Below, piece after piece: positions 11,218-22,745 of a DNA stretch of 64,000 nucleotides (its first letter is position 1; each line of letters opens with the position of its first letter). The stretch comes from Dryomyza anilis. Taxonomy: Eukaryota > Arthropoda > Insecta > Diptera > Dryomyzidae. Location of the stretch: assembly GCA_951804985.1 (NCBI GenBank), contig OX638135.1, forward strand, positions 38,347,002 to 38,411,001, written 5' to 3'. Made by a program: the position numbers and the translations under genes. The notes below the pieces were generated by a model. The model made no database searches, was not told the origin of the DNA, and saw only the letters and a list, made by a program, of their open reading frames with translations.

Positions 11218-11483
11218 CTACGAACAGGAATCAAAAACACAGTTTGTCGTCGATGCAGTGTATGCATTTGCACATGCTCTGCACAAATTGCACGGGGATC
11301 TATGCACGAAAGTTGGTGGCAGCCAAACGGTTCAAAGTACAACGACTGCACATCGTCACCATCACAGTGAATCGGTTTGGTATCGAAAACCGGTTGGCAA
11401 TCATTCACCAGCATGCTCCGAAATGTCCAACTACGATGGAAAAGATTTTTACAACAACTATTTGTTGAACGTATCATTTATTG
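11218..11483 (+). CDS. mGluR: Metabotropic glutamate receptor, internal exon (ligand-binding domain)
   Basis: The exon is framed by a polypyrimidine tract plus TTCTTAG before 11,218 and by GTGAGT from 11,484. The open frame begins [20 protein letters not shown], continues LHKLHGDLC, a variable Thr/His-rich stretch, a second Cys (SPACSEM), and ends [18 protein letters not shown]. Class C GPCR glutamate receptors have the same order in lobe 2 of the Venus-flytrap domain: YEQE...VQFVIDAVYAMAHALH, DLC, C, then GKKLL...VNF.G. It therefore encodes ~88 residues of the extracellular domain that binds glutamate and signals through G proteins at synapses. One base precedes the first full codon and the donor follows the first base of a codon. 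Neighbouring exons were not found; introns here are filled with transposons. The frame is intact, so it is likely functional. Confidence 0.9.
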
Positions 11484-11959
11484 GTGAGTAGACAAACAAT
11501 TAACTTTTGTATTAACGATAGACCAAATTTTGGACATTAGAAAATATAGCGTCTTCAACAAAGATTTTATGAATCTGTTTTAAAAATTGCCCAACATTTT
11601 ACATCGCACAAAATTTTATTTCTCTGCGCAATTGTAAAAAAATCATTACGCTTATATTTTAGAAAAATACCAGAAATTTTTGATTTGGCATATTGACATG
11701 ATTTTTTTCTTTTTAATAAATTGAGTGAAAAGTTAAACTTCTAAATATGCTCTATTGGATGAGTATGCCGATGTGGAGAATTTTCAGTGAATTTTTAATA
11801 TGGGAAATGGGCCCGCTGAGACCTCAAAGTTCACGTTTTGGTACCCAATTTCCAACTTGTATTGAAATGACGTATACTCAAAGGATATGTCATTTGTTAC
11901 GTTTTAGTAGTTATTTGCATACTATAAAAATTCCTTTGTATAAGTAAATTTTATTTGAG
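11484..11959. other. Start of intron after the mGluR exon; no other gene seen
   Basis: Begins with the donor GTGAGT. AT-rich, with no second receptor exon recognised before the DINE. Confidence 0.55.
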
Positions 11960-12509
<550 letters not shown>

Positions 12510-12623
12510 TATGCGTGATTCCACGTCAGATCAACCAGACGTTTGGCAGCACCATCTCAGAAATGAATGAAATTTTGTAGGATGGTTTTATGACTTAAAC
12601 TTAAGAAAAACGCAAAATTTCTG

Positions 12624-13212
12624 TTTCCTTACGGTAAACTTTTTTGGTCAAATATATATTGACTTCATCCTCAAATACATGAACATAATGTTTCCCTCGA
12701 ACCGACTTGTGTTTGCAAAAAAAAACCAGTTGGGAAGGTTATATCACATGGGAAATTTTAAAGTAGGTGTTAATATGATAGTTAGGATAATCAAAATTAT
12801 AGTGGGTCTAAGCCGACTATAAATACCGTACACATCTGTGTGGTTACCATTGAAAGTGGTATATAGGTCACCAGGGTATACAAATATGGGTATCAAATGA
12901 ATGGAAATTCTTCAGCGATTGAATGTTTGTAGTTATTTTCAGGATTCGTATATCCTGGATTCGTATACCCTGGTGACCTATATATCACTTTGAATGGTAA
13001 CCACACATATGTGTAGGGTATTTATAGTCGGCTTAGACCGACTATAATTTTGATAATCCTAACTATCATAATTACACCTACTTTAAAATTTCCCATGTGA
13101 TATAACCTTCCCAACTGGTTTTTTTTTGCAAACACAAGTCGGTTCGAGGGAAACATTATGTTCATGTATTTGAGGATGAAGTCAATATATATTTGACCAA
13201 AAAAGTTTACCT
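12624..13212. repeat. Near-perfect inverted DINE repeat, ~245-bp arms
   Basis: 12,624-12,868 and 12,970-13,212 are reverse complements with few mismatches, each running AACTTTTTTGGTCAAATATA to the GGTCACCAGGGTATAC block. A ~100-bp DINE spacer separates them. It looks like one DINE inserted head-to-head in another, or a foldback duplication. Confidence 0.8.
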
Positions 13213-13573
13213 AAGCACGTATACAGTACAATTGATTTGTAGATGTAAATTTTATATGAGGTATTTGAACATAAGTAATCGGTTCTCAGGTCACAATAGA
13301 CCGATCAATTTTCTTGTTCAGACAGCTAAGATATATAAGTAATCTAAATCTAAAGTTTCATTGCTCTAGCTCTTCAACTTTTTCTGTAATCGTGATTTCG
13401 ACAGACAGAAGGACAGACGGACAGACAGACAGACGGACATCGCTAAATCGACTCAGGAGGTCATGCTGATCAAGAATATATATACTTTTCCATATCGGAT
13501 ATGCTTTTTTCTGCGTGTTACAAACGGCGTACCAAACTGAATATACCCTTTCACTCTTAGTGTAGTGTATAAA
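13130..13573 (-). repeat. DINE-1/mini-me-like element, 5' half
   Basis: Continues from the palindrome through ACGTATACAG, GGTTCTCAGGTCACAATAGA, AGATATATAAGTAATC, a GACA/GACG microsatellite (13,399-13,436), CTCAGGAGGTCATGCTGATC and the terminal CCCTTTCACTCTTAGTGTAG. Confidence 0.8.
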
Positions 13574-13884
13574 TAGGGTACCGAGGTCACTACGGTTATC
13601 GGGTCATGTTCGTTTAAATGGTTTCGGTAAGTTAACTATTTTCTAAGTTACAATAAATTAAGCAAACGCAACTTTGCATTTTGTGTGCAGACGTGCATTT
13701 TTTGTGAGTTTTTATATTTTAAGGATTCATATCTCTGAAACCACTTTAGTTAGAAAACTGAAATTTTGCGTTTCTTTTAACTTTAGGTCACAAAACCATC
13801 CAACAAAATTTCATTAATTTGAGATGAGATGGTGCTGCCAAAATTTTAAAATTTTTAGTTGATTTGACGTGAAATAACCCATAT

Positions 13885-14744
13885 ACTCTTTCACTCTTAG
13901 TGCAGGGTATAAATATTAATACATATTTTTTTTTTTTATAAACGTTTTTGCTGCTAAGTATGTCGATATGCTTGGGATGATTATAATAATATAAAGTTTT
14001 ATATATACAGAGTGGCCCGTTCGAGGATGCACATATTTTGTGCACTGATTCCATGACTAATTTCATGACCAAAGTTGGAGTGTTTCTGGAACAAACAGTG
14101 ATATACAGGCTGTTCTCAAATTGATTTTATAATTTTTTTGTGATTTGTCACACTACCAAATCATGAAATTTATTCATATAAAAAGTTCATATAAAAACTA
14201 TTATTTACATTTCAAAAATTATTGTTTTAAATAATTTTGATTTGAAAACTATAAATTGGAGATTATCAAATGAAATAATAATTTGTTTGATATATCCCAC
14301 GAAACGTTCCTGTCAATAGAAACGTTTTGCTTAACCAAATGTTAAGCAAATGTTTTAAAACATTATATATTCAAAGTAATATTTAATTGCTTTTTCTACA
14401 ATTTAAATTTCAGACAGATAAGATTACTTTCCGTTTACAGACAATTGACCTGATTTATTAGTTTTTTTTTTAATACTTATGGTATAATATATGGTATAAT
14501 ACAAATGGTAAAATCTCATATGTTCCAATACAAAGAAACATATGAGATTTTACAACCCAAATTAAAAAAAATATATATTTTTTAACAATTTTTTATTTTT
14601 ATATTCGGTTTTTCTTCAAATTATTAGTTAATATAAATTTTATTTTTCATTATTTGAATGAACCATAATGTAGCAACCAAATTTAGTTTACATTTTCATG
14701 TAACACTTACCGATTTTATGGTGGAGCAATATTTTCGTAGCGTA
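13885..14744. other. Unassigned AT-rich sequence before Gypsy B
   Basis: A DINE end (TTTCACTCTTAGTGCAGGG) lies at 13,887-13,912. GTGGCCCGTTCGAGGATGCA near 14,012 recurs in reverse near 32,725. No gene seen. Confidence 0.4.
14508..14553. repeat. Perfect 17-bp hairpin
   Basis: GTAAAATCTCATATGTT (14,508-14,524) and its exact complement AACATATGAGATTTTAC (14,537-14,553) enclose a 12-nt loop. No associated gene or terminator logic is visible; it could be the core of a small MITE. Confidence 0.8.
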
Positions 14745-14858
14745 ACTAATTACTACTTGTTGAAATAATACTAATTAAAAGCAAATATAAATGCGTTTTT
14801 TATTTTATACACAATCCAGAGATACGAACAGTTTTCCGTAGACTGAATTTTCTTAACA
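14745..14858 (+). repeat. 3' end of Gypsy B 5' LTR
   Basis: Matches the last ~110 bp of the LTR ending at 32,130, including TTTTATTTT.TACACAATCCAG and TTTTCCGTAGACTGAATTTT then CTTAACA. The upstream LTR body is missing or unrecognisable. Confidence 0.75.
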
Positions 14859-14859
14859 T

Positions 14860-14877
14860 TGGTGTCAGAAGTGGGAT
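14860..14877 (+). other. Primer binding site of Gypsy B
   Basis: TGGTGTCAGAAGTGGGAT one base past the LTR end. This is the tRNA-Leu-type site used by several insect Gypsy families such as mdg3. Confidence 0.75.
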
Positions 14878-14888
14878 TGCGATACAAA

Positions 14889-15962
14889 ATGGTTAAATTT
14901 GATCAACTTATAGTCGACCAGCTGAAGAAGGAGCTGGCGAATTGTGATCTTCCAACTGCTGGTACGAAAGTAGAGCTGCAGAGGCGCCTGATAGAAAAAT
15001 TTGCGGCCCAAGATATTGATATCGCACTGCACGATTTCGAGTAGAAGTTGCAGCACCGTCATCGAAAAATCTGAATACTGAGGAAAAAGCGCATTCTGAA
15101 GTTTTTGATATGATCGGAGCTATGCAACAACAGGCTCAGATAATGCCTCAAGAAAATTCCAAACATTTTCAAGAAAATTCCAACAAAATGGAACAGAAAC
15201 TTCAAGGAAATTCCAATAAACTTAAAACAGAACTTCTGGAAAATTCAAATCAGCTTCAAACTAAAATCTAGAAACTTCAAGAAAATTTCAATCAACATCA
15301 AGTAAAAGTGGAGGAAAAGATGCAGGAACATTCGAAGCAGCTTCTGGAAGTTTCACTCCATAGAAAAGTGGCTGGAAACGCATGTAAATGACATGAAAGT
15401 CAACATTGATGAAAAATTCAAAGATTAGAAAACGGTATAGACAAAGAAATCTAGGAAATAAAAAAAAAAAGATTTGCACGTGTTGCAGATAAATGGACCT
15501 ACACAGCATGTTGTTAGTGGTACGAAGCTAAAATCGCCGATGTACGATGGAACCACAGCGTTCAACATTTTCAAGCATCAATTTGAAACCACGGCTGTAA
15601 ATAATCGATGGAACAATGAAGACAGCGTAGCAGAGCTTATTGTTGCCCTTAAAGGAGGCGCAGCCGAAGTATTGCAGACTGTTCCAGAAAGTAATAGAAA
15701 CAGTTATTTAGTGGTTATGGCTGAACTGCAACGCAAATATGGCAGTGATCACATGAAGCAGATCTACAGAATGGAACTAAAGGGTCGAATGCAAAGAAAT
15801 GGTGAAAAATTACATTCGTATGCAGCGGACGTCGAGAGGCTTGCGCATTTGTCGTATGCAGATTCAATGAGTGATTTCATGGAAAAGTGCAAGATCGATG
15901 CGTTTGTTGATGGCATACGTTATCTGGAGACAAAGCGTGCAACAGTGATTATGGTAACATAA
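14889..15962 (+). pseudogene. Gypsy B gag, SAP-like N-terminus and coiled coil
   Basis: The ATG at 14,889 opens MVKFDQLIVDQLKKELANCD then LPTAGTKVELQRRLIEKF, the helix-turn-helix pattern of a SAP (putative DNA/RNA-binding) domain. After DFE a stop and frameshift follow. In the next frame repeated QENSxxxQENSNKMEQKL heptads suggest a coiled coil, with another stop near 15,270. From 15,474 the capsid-like part is open (VSGTKLKSPMYDGTTAFNIF, YGSDHMKQIYRMELKGR, HSYAADVERLAHLSY) to about 15,962. The usual zinc knuckle is missing: gag runs straight into the protease remnant. Confidence 0.8.
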
Positions 15963-15964
15963 TA

Positions 15965-16459
15965 ATAAGATTGCAAACAGCTACAGGTGAAGAGGCCCCT
16001 ATCAGAGGAAAAATTACCAAGAAAATCACGATTGGTACTACGACACTTAAGCATGATTTTATAGTGGCGGAAACAGTGGACGAAATAATACTTGGCATGG
16101 ACTTCATGATAAGGAACGGTTTCACACTAGATTTAACAAGAAAAATTTTAAGTTATGCTAAAACGGAGATCCAACTAAACATTGAAAATGACCAGAGCCC
16201 GATAATTAAACAAGTTATCGCTCATAAAAATAGGAAAATACCACCTAATTCAGAAGCAATTGTTTGGGCGAAATTAAATCAAGATTGTGGGACAAGCAAG
16301 TTGTCGGTTATTCAAGCAAACGAAGAGCTGTATAAAAGTAACACAGTGGTAGAAAGAACACTTGTTGAGGCGGAGAAAGACAGAATTGTACTTATAAGAG
16401 TTATCAATCTAGAAAACTCGTCAATATTAATCAAAGAAGGAACAGTGATAGGCCAGTGA
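15965..16459 (+). pseudogene. Gypsy B protease C-terminal half and linker
   Basis: Begins in phase with RLQTATGEEAPIRGK and carries the second-half retropepsin motif IILGMDFMIRNGFTLD. The catalytic DTGA half is absent, removed with the zinc knuckle by a deletion near 15,960. The rest, to GTVIGQ, is the linker before RT. Confidence 0.75.
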
Positions 16460-16519
16460 CAAAAGGCATCAGCGATTATAAATTGTGAGTCAAATCAATA
16501 AAAGGACTATGTCACACCG

Positions 16520-18000
16520 CAAATAAAAAAACAATCTACTCACAGGTATATAATTGAGTGGACGAAGGATTTGGCGGCCAAAGAAAAGAGTCAAGTGCAA
16601 AAGCTAATTGATAAATATGGGTGTATATTTGCTGAAAGGGGCCAAAAGGATGGCAGAACTGCCATTGTAAAACATCGAATAGACACTGGTGATTCTAACC
16701 CAATTCGTCAAATACCAAGAAAGGTACCACTTGCGTAAAGAGATGAAGTATTACATTTGGTTGAAGAAATGCACACAAATGGCGTGGTGGAACCATCTGA
16801 GAGTTCATGAAGTTCACCAGTAGTCGGTTCTGCGTTGATTACCGAAAACTTATTGATGTCACCAAGATAGATAATTATCCATAGCCCAGAATCGATGATA
16901 CCTTGAAAACACTATCTAATGCAAAGTGGTTTTCCACGTTGGATTGGCAAAGCGGTTACTGGCAAGTAGAAATCGATAAGAAAGATCGAGAGAAGACCGC
17001 ATTCAGTACTGGAGATGGACCATGGCAATTTTTAGTAATGCCGTTTGGACTATGCAGTGTCCCAGCAACATTGGAGCGGTTAATGGAGCACGTATTAAAA
17101 GGTTTACACTGGAAAACAAGCCTATTATACCTTGATGACATAATTGTTATGGATAAGGATTTCAACGAACATCTAGGAAATCTAGAGGAAGTATTCCTGC
17201 GATTTAAAAGTGCGGGTCTGAAACTTAGCCTCAAGAAATGCTCACTTTTCAAGAAAGAAGTCATGTATCTGGTTCATCGAGTTACCACGGAAGGAGTGCA
17301 TACCGATGAAGATAAAATATTTGCAGTAAAGGAATGACCCAGACCGCAAAATATACATGACTATGTACATACTACAGACGATTTGTTCCAGGTTTTGCCA
17401 ATGTTGTTAGCAGTCTTCATGATTTGACAGGAAAGAACCGCGCATTTCAATGAGGTGATGGTCAAGACATGGCGTTTTTGCAATTAAAAGATCTACTGTG
17501 CTCGGCACCAATTCTTGCGTATCCAATTCCAGGTGAGAAATGTATTCTTGATACGGATGCAAGTGGATACGGAATAGGCGAAGTTCTCTCTCAAGTGATC
17601 AATGAACAAGAAAAAGTTATCGCATACTACAGTAAAACCTTGTCCAAGCCCGATCGAAATTACTGTGTCACCAGGAGGGAGCTTTTTGCTGTAATCGAAA
17701 GTGTGACAAATTTCCACAAATATCTTTACGGACAATAGTTTCACTTGTGAACCGATCACGCCGCACTGAGATCAGTTCAAAGACCCAGAAGGCCAAATAG
17801 CGCGTTGGATAGAGCGATTACGAAGCTATGATCTCACCATCGAACTAGAAATTCCTATCTGTCTTTCTGTCACGGCGTCCTTGTAAATTTGAATGCAGAC
17901 ATTGTCTAAGAGCGAAGGAAAAGAATACAAAATTGATATTCGTTTGTTTTTTGTTTTACCCGATGAAAAATGAACTCTGGAACAAATCCAAATTGATCAA
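16520..18000 (+). pseudogene. Gypsy B reverse transcriptase and RNase H
   Basis: KSQVQKLIDKYGCIF and VKHRIDTGDSNPIRQIPRK mark the RT start. In-frame stops follow at ~16,737 (after RKVPLA) and near 16,808, and part of the FCVDYRKL region is rearranged. From 16,903 an open stretch has FSTLDWQSGYWQVEID, MPFGLCSVPATLERL and the catalytic YLDDIIV, then LKKCSLFKKEVMYL. RNase H (17,469-17,738) has ILDTDASGYGIGEVLSQ and TRRELFAVI. After 17,740 the sequence decays and stops at a DINE. YLDD is intact, but frame damage rules out activity. Confidence 0.85.
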
Positions 18001-18041
18001 AAAAAAAAACAGTTGGAAAAGTTGATCATATGTGAAAGTAG

Positions 18042-18663
18042 TGTTGTAATATTTTAGTGTATGCGGTGGTGTCCTAAGTTCTCCTCTATGCTTCTTACTT
18101 TATTATTTAAAAAATTAGACTGGAACCACTTTATATTTTTATAACACTTTATTAATTTTACTACCTCCACTTGAGGCTCACTAAACTACTCTTAATTAAA
18201 TTGCAACGAAAGGTCTTAACAATACCTTCATTGTAAGCTTTTCTTAAATTCTATTCTCACTATGTTCTAGGGAGTTTTCACTTTCACTCAATTTTGGTGT
18301 ACGTGACTTTTGAAGAAAGTCCGACTTGCAGTTTTTGGCTGACACCAATTGCAAAATACCAGAATTGTTGGCAAACGCTGCTATGCTTATTTTAACATAG
18401 ACCCAAAATTATGCAATGAAAAATTGTATTGCAAGCCTCTTGAAAGAGGTGTGGTCTAAGTAAAGCTTTAGCGCTTGCCAAATTATTATCATTGTTGCCA
18501 ACGTGAAGCGTTGGGACAATGCTATGAACATGTTGCTGTACAACATGAGATCAACATGATATGAAAAACATGATGCGCTCAACATGTGTACAGCAACATC
18601 CAAAACTGAATGAATAGTGAAGAACCATAAAGAAAAGAAAAATGTGTGAGCTAATTCACAACA
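18042..18663 (-). repeat. 3' LTR of element C
   Basis: TGTTGTAATATTTTAG at the left and TTCACAACA at the right give TGTTGT/ACAACA ends. The body is nearly identical to 29,144-29,744 (GTATGCGGTGGTGTCCTAAG to GAGCTAATTCACAACA). Confidence 0.85.
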
Positions 18664-18682
18664 TTCCACCCCCCTTATGGAA
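18664..18682 (-). other. Polypurine tract of element C
   Basis: On the minus strand the LTR is immediately preceded by CCATAAGGGGGGTGGAA, a classic plus-strand primer. This fixes the element's direction. Confidence 0.8.
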
Positions 18683-18828
18683 AAAAAATTATTAATATTA
18701 AGAATAATAATAACTTTTTACAGATGTCTTAGGTATATTTTTGAATGTATAGAAATGATGTTTTCTTAGAATTAATATTAAGAATAATAACGATTATATG
18801 TATATTTTAAAAAAAATGCGTTGCGCGT

Positions 18829-21091
18829 TGGATCTGTTGGGCTTCGATGGTTCTTGTGGAATTTGCTAATGGTGTTATATCCAGTAGACGTCGTCATGTC
18901 ATGGTTGACTTCGTTCGAGATGAGTGTTCTTTTCTGCGATCTTGTCAAACATTTTGAGAACATCTTGGTGCTCATGTCGCTTTATGTAGCTTATAGATTT
19001 CTGAATTGTTGATATCAGAAAACCGCTGGGTATTTGCTTCACTACTTCTTTGTGGAACATCTTGGTGCTCATGTTGCTTTATTTAGAATATTATAGATTT
19101 CTGAATTGTTGATATTAGAAAATCGATATTGCATCGCTTCTTGTCTATGTGCGATGGAAGACATAATAATTTGACTTTTTATATACATTTCCAAGATAAA
19201 TGTTAAATATTGTTTTCCGCATCTTGTATCTGGCAGTTGTAGTTTTATGATTAAAATTCAATCACTGCAATCTACTTGTACTTGGTATAACAACAAGTTT
19301 GCTCCTAGTGCATCCTTCTACGTCTTCAAATATGCTGCCACTCTGCTTCATTTCTTCGTTTTTCTTCTCTTTATTTGAATCTGATGGACCTCTGCTTCAC
19401 TTCTTCTTCTTGTTGATAACACCAAGAGCTCTTTCCACATGTCCCCATTAAAGTCGCAAGACCCCAACGATCAACGATCATCCCGCATATACAGTATCCA
19501 GCGATGTAGAGTGTGGGTCATTCTAAATAACATATTTTTTATTTTTGCACTCGGATATTATTTAAATGAATCTTTTACAAACAATAATTTTAATTTTGTT
19601 TTCAAACTATTCCAAATATGTGGTGTCACACTACTGGTGTGGTACTAATTTATGTAATCTTAATATAATTTTCATATAATATATAAGTGTTCATGTAACA
19701 TGGCGTGTGCTAAATGATTGATTCTAAAATACTTAATTTACTTGAAATATAGTGTGCACATTATTTGAAGTATTACTATTTAGTGTAGTATTAGCTTTTA
19801 TTAACTTAGTGTAATTTTAGTGTAATTATGTATTTAGCCCAATGGCTAAGATCGTCGTCTTATATGCGGAGGGACTCAATGCGGAGGACTCAATCCCACA
19901 TCAATGCGTAATATTAAAAAAAAAATTATTTCATATACATTTTTTTTTATAAATATATACGTACATAGAATATATTGTACATTAAATATATTGTATATAC
20001 ATATATTCATTATTTTAAATTTTCTCAAAAATTGTTGAATTTATTGTTAGTTACGTAAGCTAATGGTTTAAGCAGGATGTATGGAATGGTAGCAAATTGT
20101 AGTAATTTAACTGAAGTATATGTTGGTTCGGGAAATCATAAATTTAGCAAAATTAAGTTTGAATTTTAATTTGTACGTTTTTATTTTAGCATAAAATGTA
20201 ATGCAATTTTGTTATCAAATGTGGCTACATTTTTTTTAATCTGATTAAATTTTGTTTTAATTTAATTTCCAATACAAATTTGTATATCTCTTTTGAAAGT
20301 TTAATATAAAATAAAATGTTAGATAAAATTAAATTTTCCCCCTGAATTTTTTTTTATTTTTCTTTTTTCTTTAATTTTAATTCTCTTTTTTTTCATATTT
20401 CTTTTTTTCTTTTTTTTTTCTTCATTAAAAAAATAGTTAATATCTGTTATTTATATTTTTTTTTCATATCTTTTTTTTATATATATATTTTTTTCTACTC
20501 TTCTTATATTCTTCTTTGTTTTCTCTTTAATAAACATTTTTATACCTCCTTCTTTTTTTTAATTTTAGTTCTCCCTTTTTTTTCAATTTTTTTTTTCATA
20601 TATATTTTTTTCTTTAAAAATTGAATAGTTAATATTATTATCTTTTTTTTTCTTCTCTTTAATTAAAATTTGTTTCATATATATTATTTTTTCATATATA
20701 TATTTTTTTTATCTCTTATTTTTCTTCTTTAAAAATTTAATAGTTAATATTATTTTTTTGTCTTCTTTTTCTCATTTCTTCTTTTTTTTTCTTTTTAATA
20801 AAAATTTGTATCCCTCTTTTTTTAAATTTTAATTCCCCATTTTTTTTTTTTCATGTTTATTATTTTTTTTTTCATCTCGTCTTATGATATTTTTTTCACT
20901 CTTTTTTTTCTTAAAAATTTAAAAATTAAAAAAAAAAAAAATAATATTAAATACCTATATATATATATTCTCCATTTTATTTATTTTACTAATATGTTTC
21001 CTCTTTTTTTTTGATTCAATTATTAAAACTTTTTTTTTTTAATTTTAACTGCACTAAATATTTTAATGCATAAATCCCTATTTTTTTAATT
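18829..21091. repeat. Left inverted arm inside element C
   Basis: Mirrored by 26,886-28,848. Shared blocks include GTTGGATCTGTTGGGCTTCG, GTTATATCCAGTAGACGTCG, GAACATCTTGGTGCTCATGT, CACATGTCCCCATTAAAGTC, a tRNA-like segment and AATTTTAACTGCACTAAATA. From ~20,340 it becomes strongly pyrimidine-rich (T8-T12 runs with C/A). No gene is supported. Confidence 0.85.
19835..19905 (+). repeat. tRNA-like (SINE-head-like) segment in left arm
   Basis: TTAGCCCAATGGCTAAGATC resembles a pol III A box and GGACTCAATCCC a weak B box, about 45 bases apart. The same segment lies in reverse in the right arm at about 27,655-27,720. It is not a sound cloverleaf, so a decayed tRNA-derived head is likelier than a tRNA gene. 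Confidence 0.4.
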
Positions 21092-21930
21092 TTAAATTCT
21101 TTGTTTTTTCTTTTTTTTATATCTGTTTTAAATTTAATTTTTCCTGTTCCCTTTTTTTTATTTATTTTAACTGTACTAAATATTTATATATCTCTCTCTT
21201 TTTTTAATTTTAATACTAACTGATATTTTTCTTCTTCTTTAAGAAATTTAAATTATTATAAGTAAGTTCTTCAAATTCATTTAAAATTTATTTGTTATAT
21301 TCAAACTTATTCAAACTGAATTATATTAATATACAAAAGTATCTATGATTTCTACGCATGTAAATAAATATAATTAGAGTTGCGATTTATTTTCTAAACA
21401 TGTTTAATATTTTATTATATTATTTTTGTATACTTATATAAGTCACATTATATGAAACTTCCTACTTGCATGACGGTAAAATTGAATTATATTTATTTGC
21501 ATTGTTTATGGTATCAAAAAAAAACTGCAAGATCTGCATTTATATGTCAGCTATTAATGCTTGCTTAGGGTGTGATATTCATACGTTCGTACACATCGCA
21601 TATGTGCTTCAGCATGAAACACTTGGGTGTAATGACCCTTTTCAAGGTTTGTTAGCTTGCGGTATTAAATATAGGTCAGTAATGCAATTGTTGGTTTGCG
21701 TTATCTGCATTGAATACGACAATTTTATGACAAATTTTCATTTAATTTTATATGAAGGCAATTTGTTGCCTTTGCTTTGAGTTTAATTGTCAGCGCTTAG
21801 CTTATTGGTTTTATATTGTTACTTTTATGGGTTCTAACCTAGGGTAATATTATAATATTTTAAGTTTTAACGGCATACACTATTTGTGATATGCCTTTAA
21901 CAATTTATTGTGAATTTTCTTATCGTTGGT
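21092..21930. other. Unassigned AT-rich sequence between left arm and Gypsy A'
   Basis: Continues T-rich to ~21,260, with a second weaker copy of the arm's inner end (TAACTGTACTAAATATT at ~21,170). 21,440-21,900 is of normal composition without a recognisable gene. Given its place after integrase it may hold the decayed 3' end of A'. Confidence 0.4.
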
Positions 21931-22745
21931 TTATGATCAATATCGTCGTGGTCACTGGCCCACTTCCCTGTACGACCACGTAGGGTCAATTGGAGAGAAC
22001 TTATTCTTCCTAGTTTGGTTTTTCATTAAAACCGTGTCGTGTGGTTTGAATTGTATAGGGTTGAGGTTCTTGTTGTATGGTTTTTTACACCTCCTTGGCC
22101 CTACATTGATTTTGCCTGACGATCTCGTGTGATTGCTGTATTTGGTACTTTAATACCTTATTGTAGTCTTCTGCGTTATATAAAGGTGAACATTTACGCT
22201 TTAAATTCGTAGGCATGTCGAAGTCAAACCCGTACAACGTACGGAATGGCGTTTGACCCGTCGACGTATGCAACGTGTTATTATGAACATGCATTGCAGA
22301 ATTTAACCATTGGTCCCAGTTTGACCCATCCTCTTTAGTAAAACTACGTAAATATTCAGCTAGTGGACGATGACTTCGTTCCAATGGACCATTAGCCTGT
22401 GGACGGTAGGGTGTTATATGTAATTTTTTAATTGCTAATAATTTACATGTATCCGAAAATAGTTTTGAAACGAAGTGTGATCCATTGTCTGTTACCAATA
22501 TTTTGGGTATATTGTGGCGTGTAACTATTTCGTTGAAGAATGCTTTTGCTACGGTGTTGGCTTCCGCATCGGGTATAGCCTTTATTTGCTTCTGCATACC
22601 CTTCCATCGGTACTGTTGCCGAATTCTTAAAAATGTTTTTACGCCACCTTGGTGACCACCTAACGGTGAATCGTGAAAATCTTTAATTACCGTCTGTATG
22701 TCCCGAGGTTCAGTTAGAATTATTATATTGTCATTTTCCTTTGGT
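21931..22745 (-). pseudogene. Gypsy A' integrase
   Basis: The start retains the zinc-binding His pair in DFHDSPLGGHQGGVKTFL, but KGMQKQIK is joined directly to AIPDAEANTVAKAFF: an in-frame deletion removed the CxxC pair and the first catalytic Asp. The second Asp (LVTDNGSHFVS) and the Glu (GPLERSHRPLAEYL) remain. A frameshift after RAKEV is followed by the C-terminal segment PIQFKPHDTVLMKNQTRKNK. Without the first Asp it is catalytically dead. Confidence 0.85.

Larger units (their letters stand above)
12510..13884. mobile_element. TIR element (ATTCCACGTCA family) filled with nested DINEs
   Basis: The left end, TATGCGTGATTCCACGTCAG then GCAGCACCATCTCA...ATGAAATTTTGTAGGATGGT, is mirrored at 13,720-13,884 (ACCATCCAACAAAATTTCAT, TGAGATGGTGCTGCC, TTTGACGTGAAATAACCCATATA). 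Between the ends lie DINE pieces in alternating orientation, so the host element was hit repeatedly. No transposase. Confidence 0.7.

Noticed and set aside
11214..11477. 87-codon minus-strand frame over the mGluR exon
   Set aside because: Shadow of the receptor exon; no homology pattern of its own.
16956..17264. 102-codon minus-strand frame
   Set aside because: Antisense of the Gypsy B reverse transcriptase.
21466..21780. 104-codon plus-strand frame with several Cys
   Set aside because: No recognisable family; lies opposite the presumed 3' end of Gypsy A'. Kept only as unassigned sequence.
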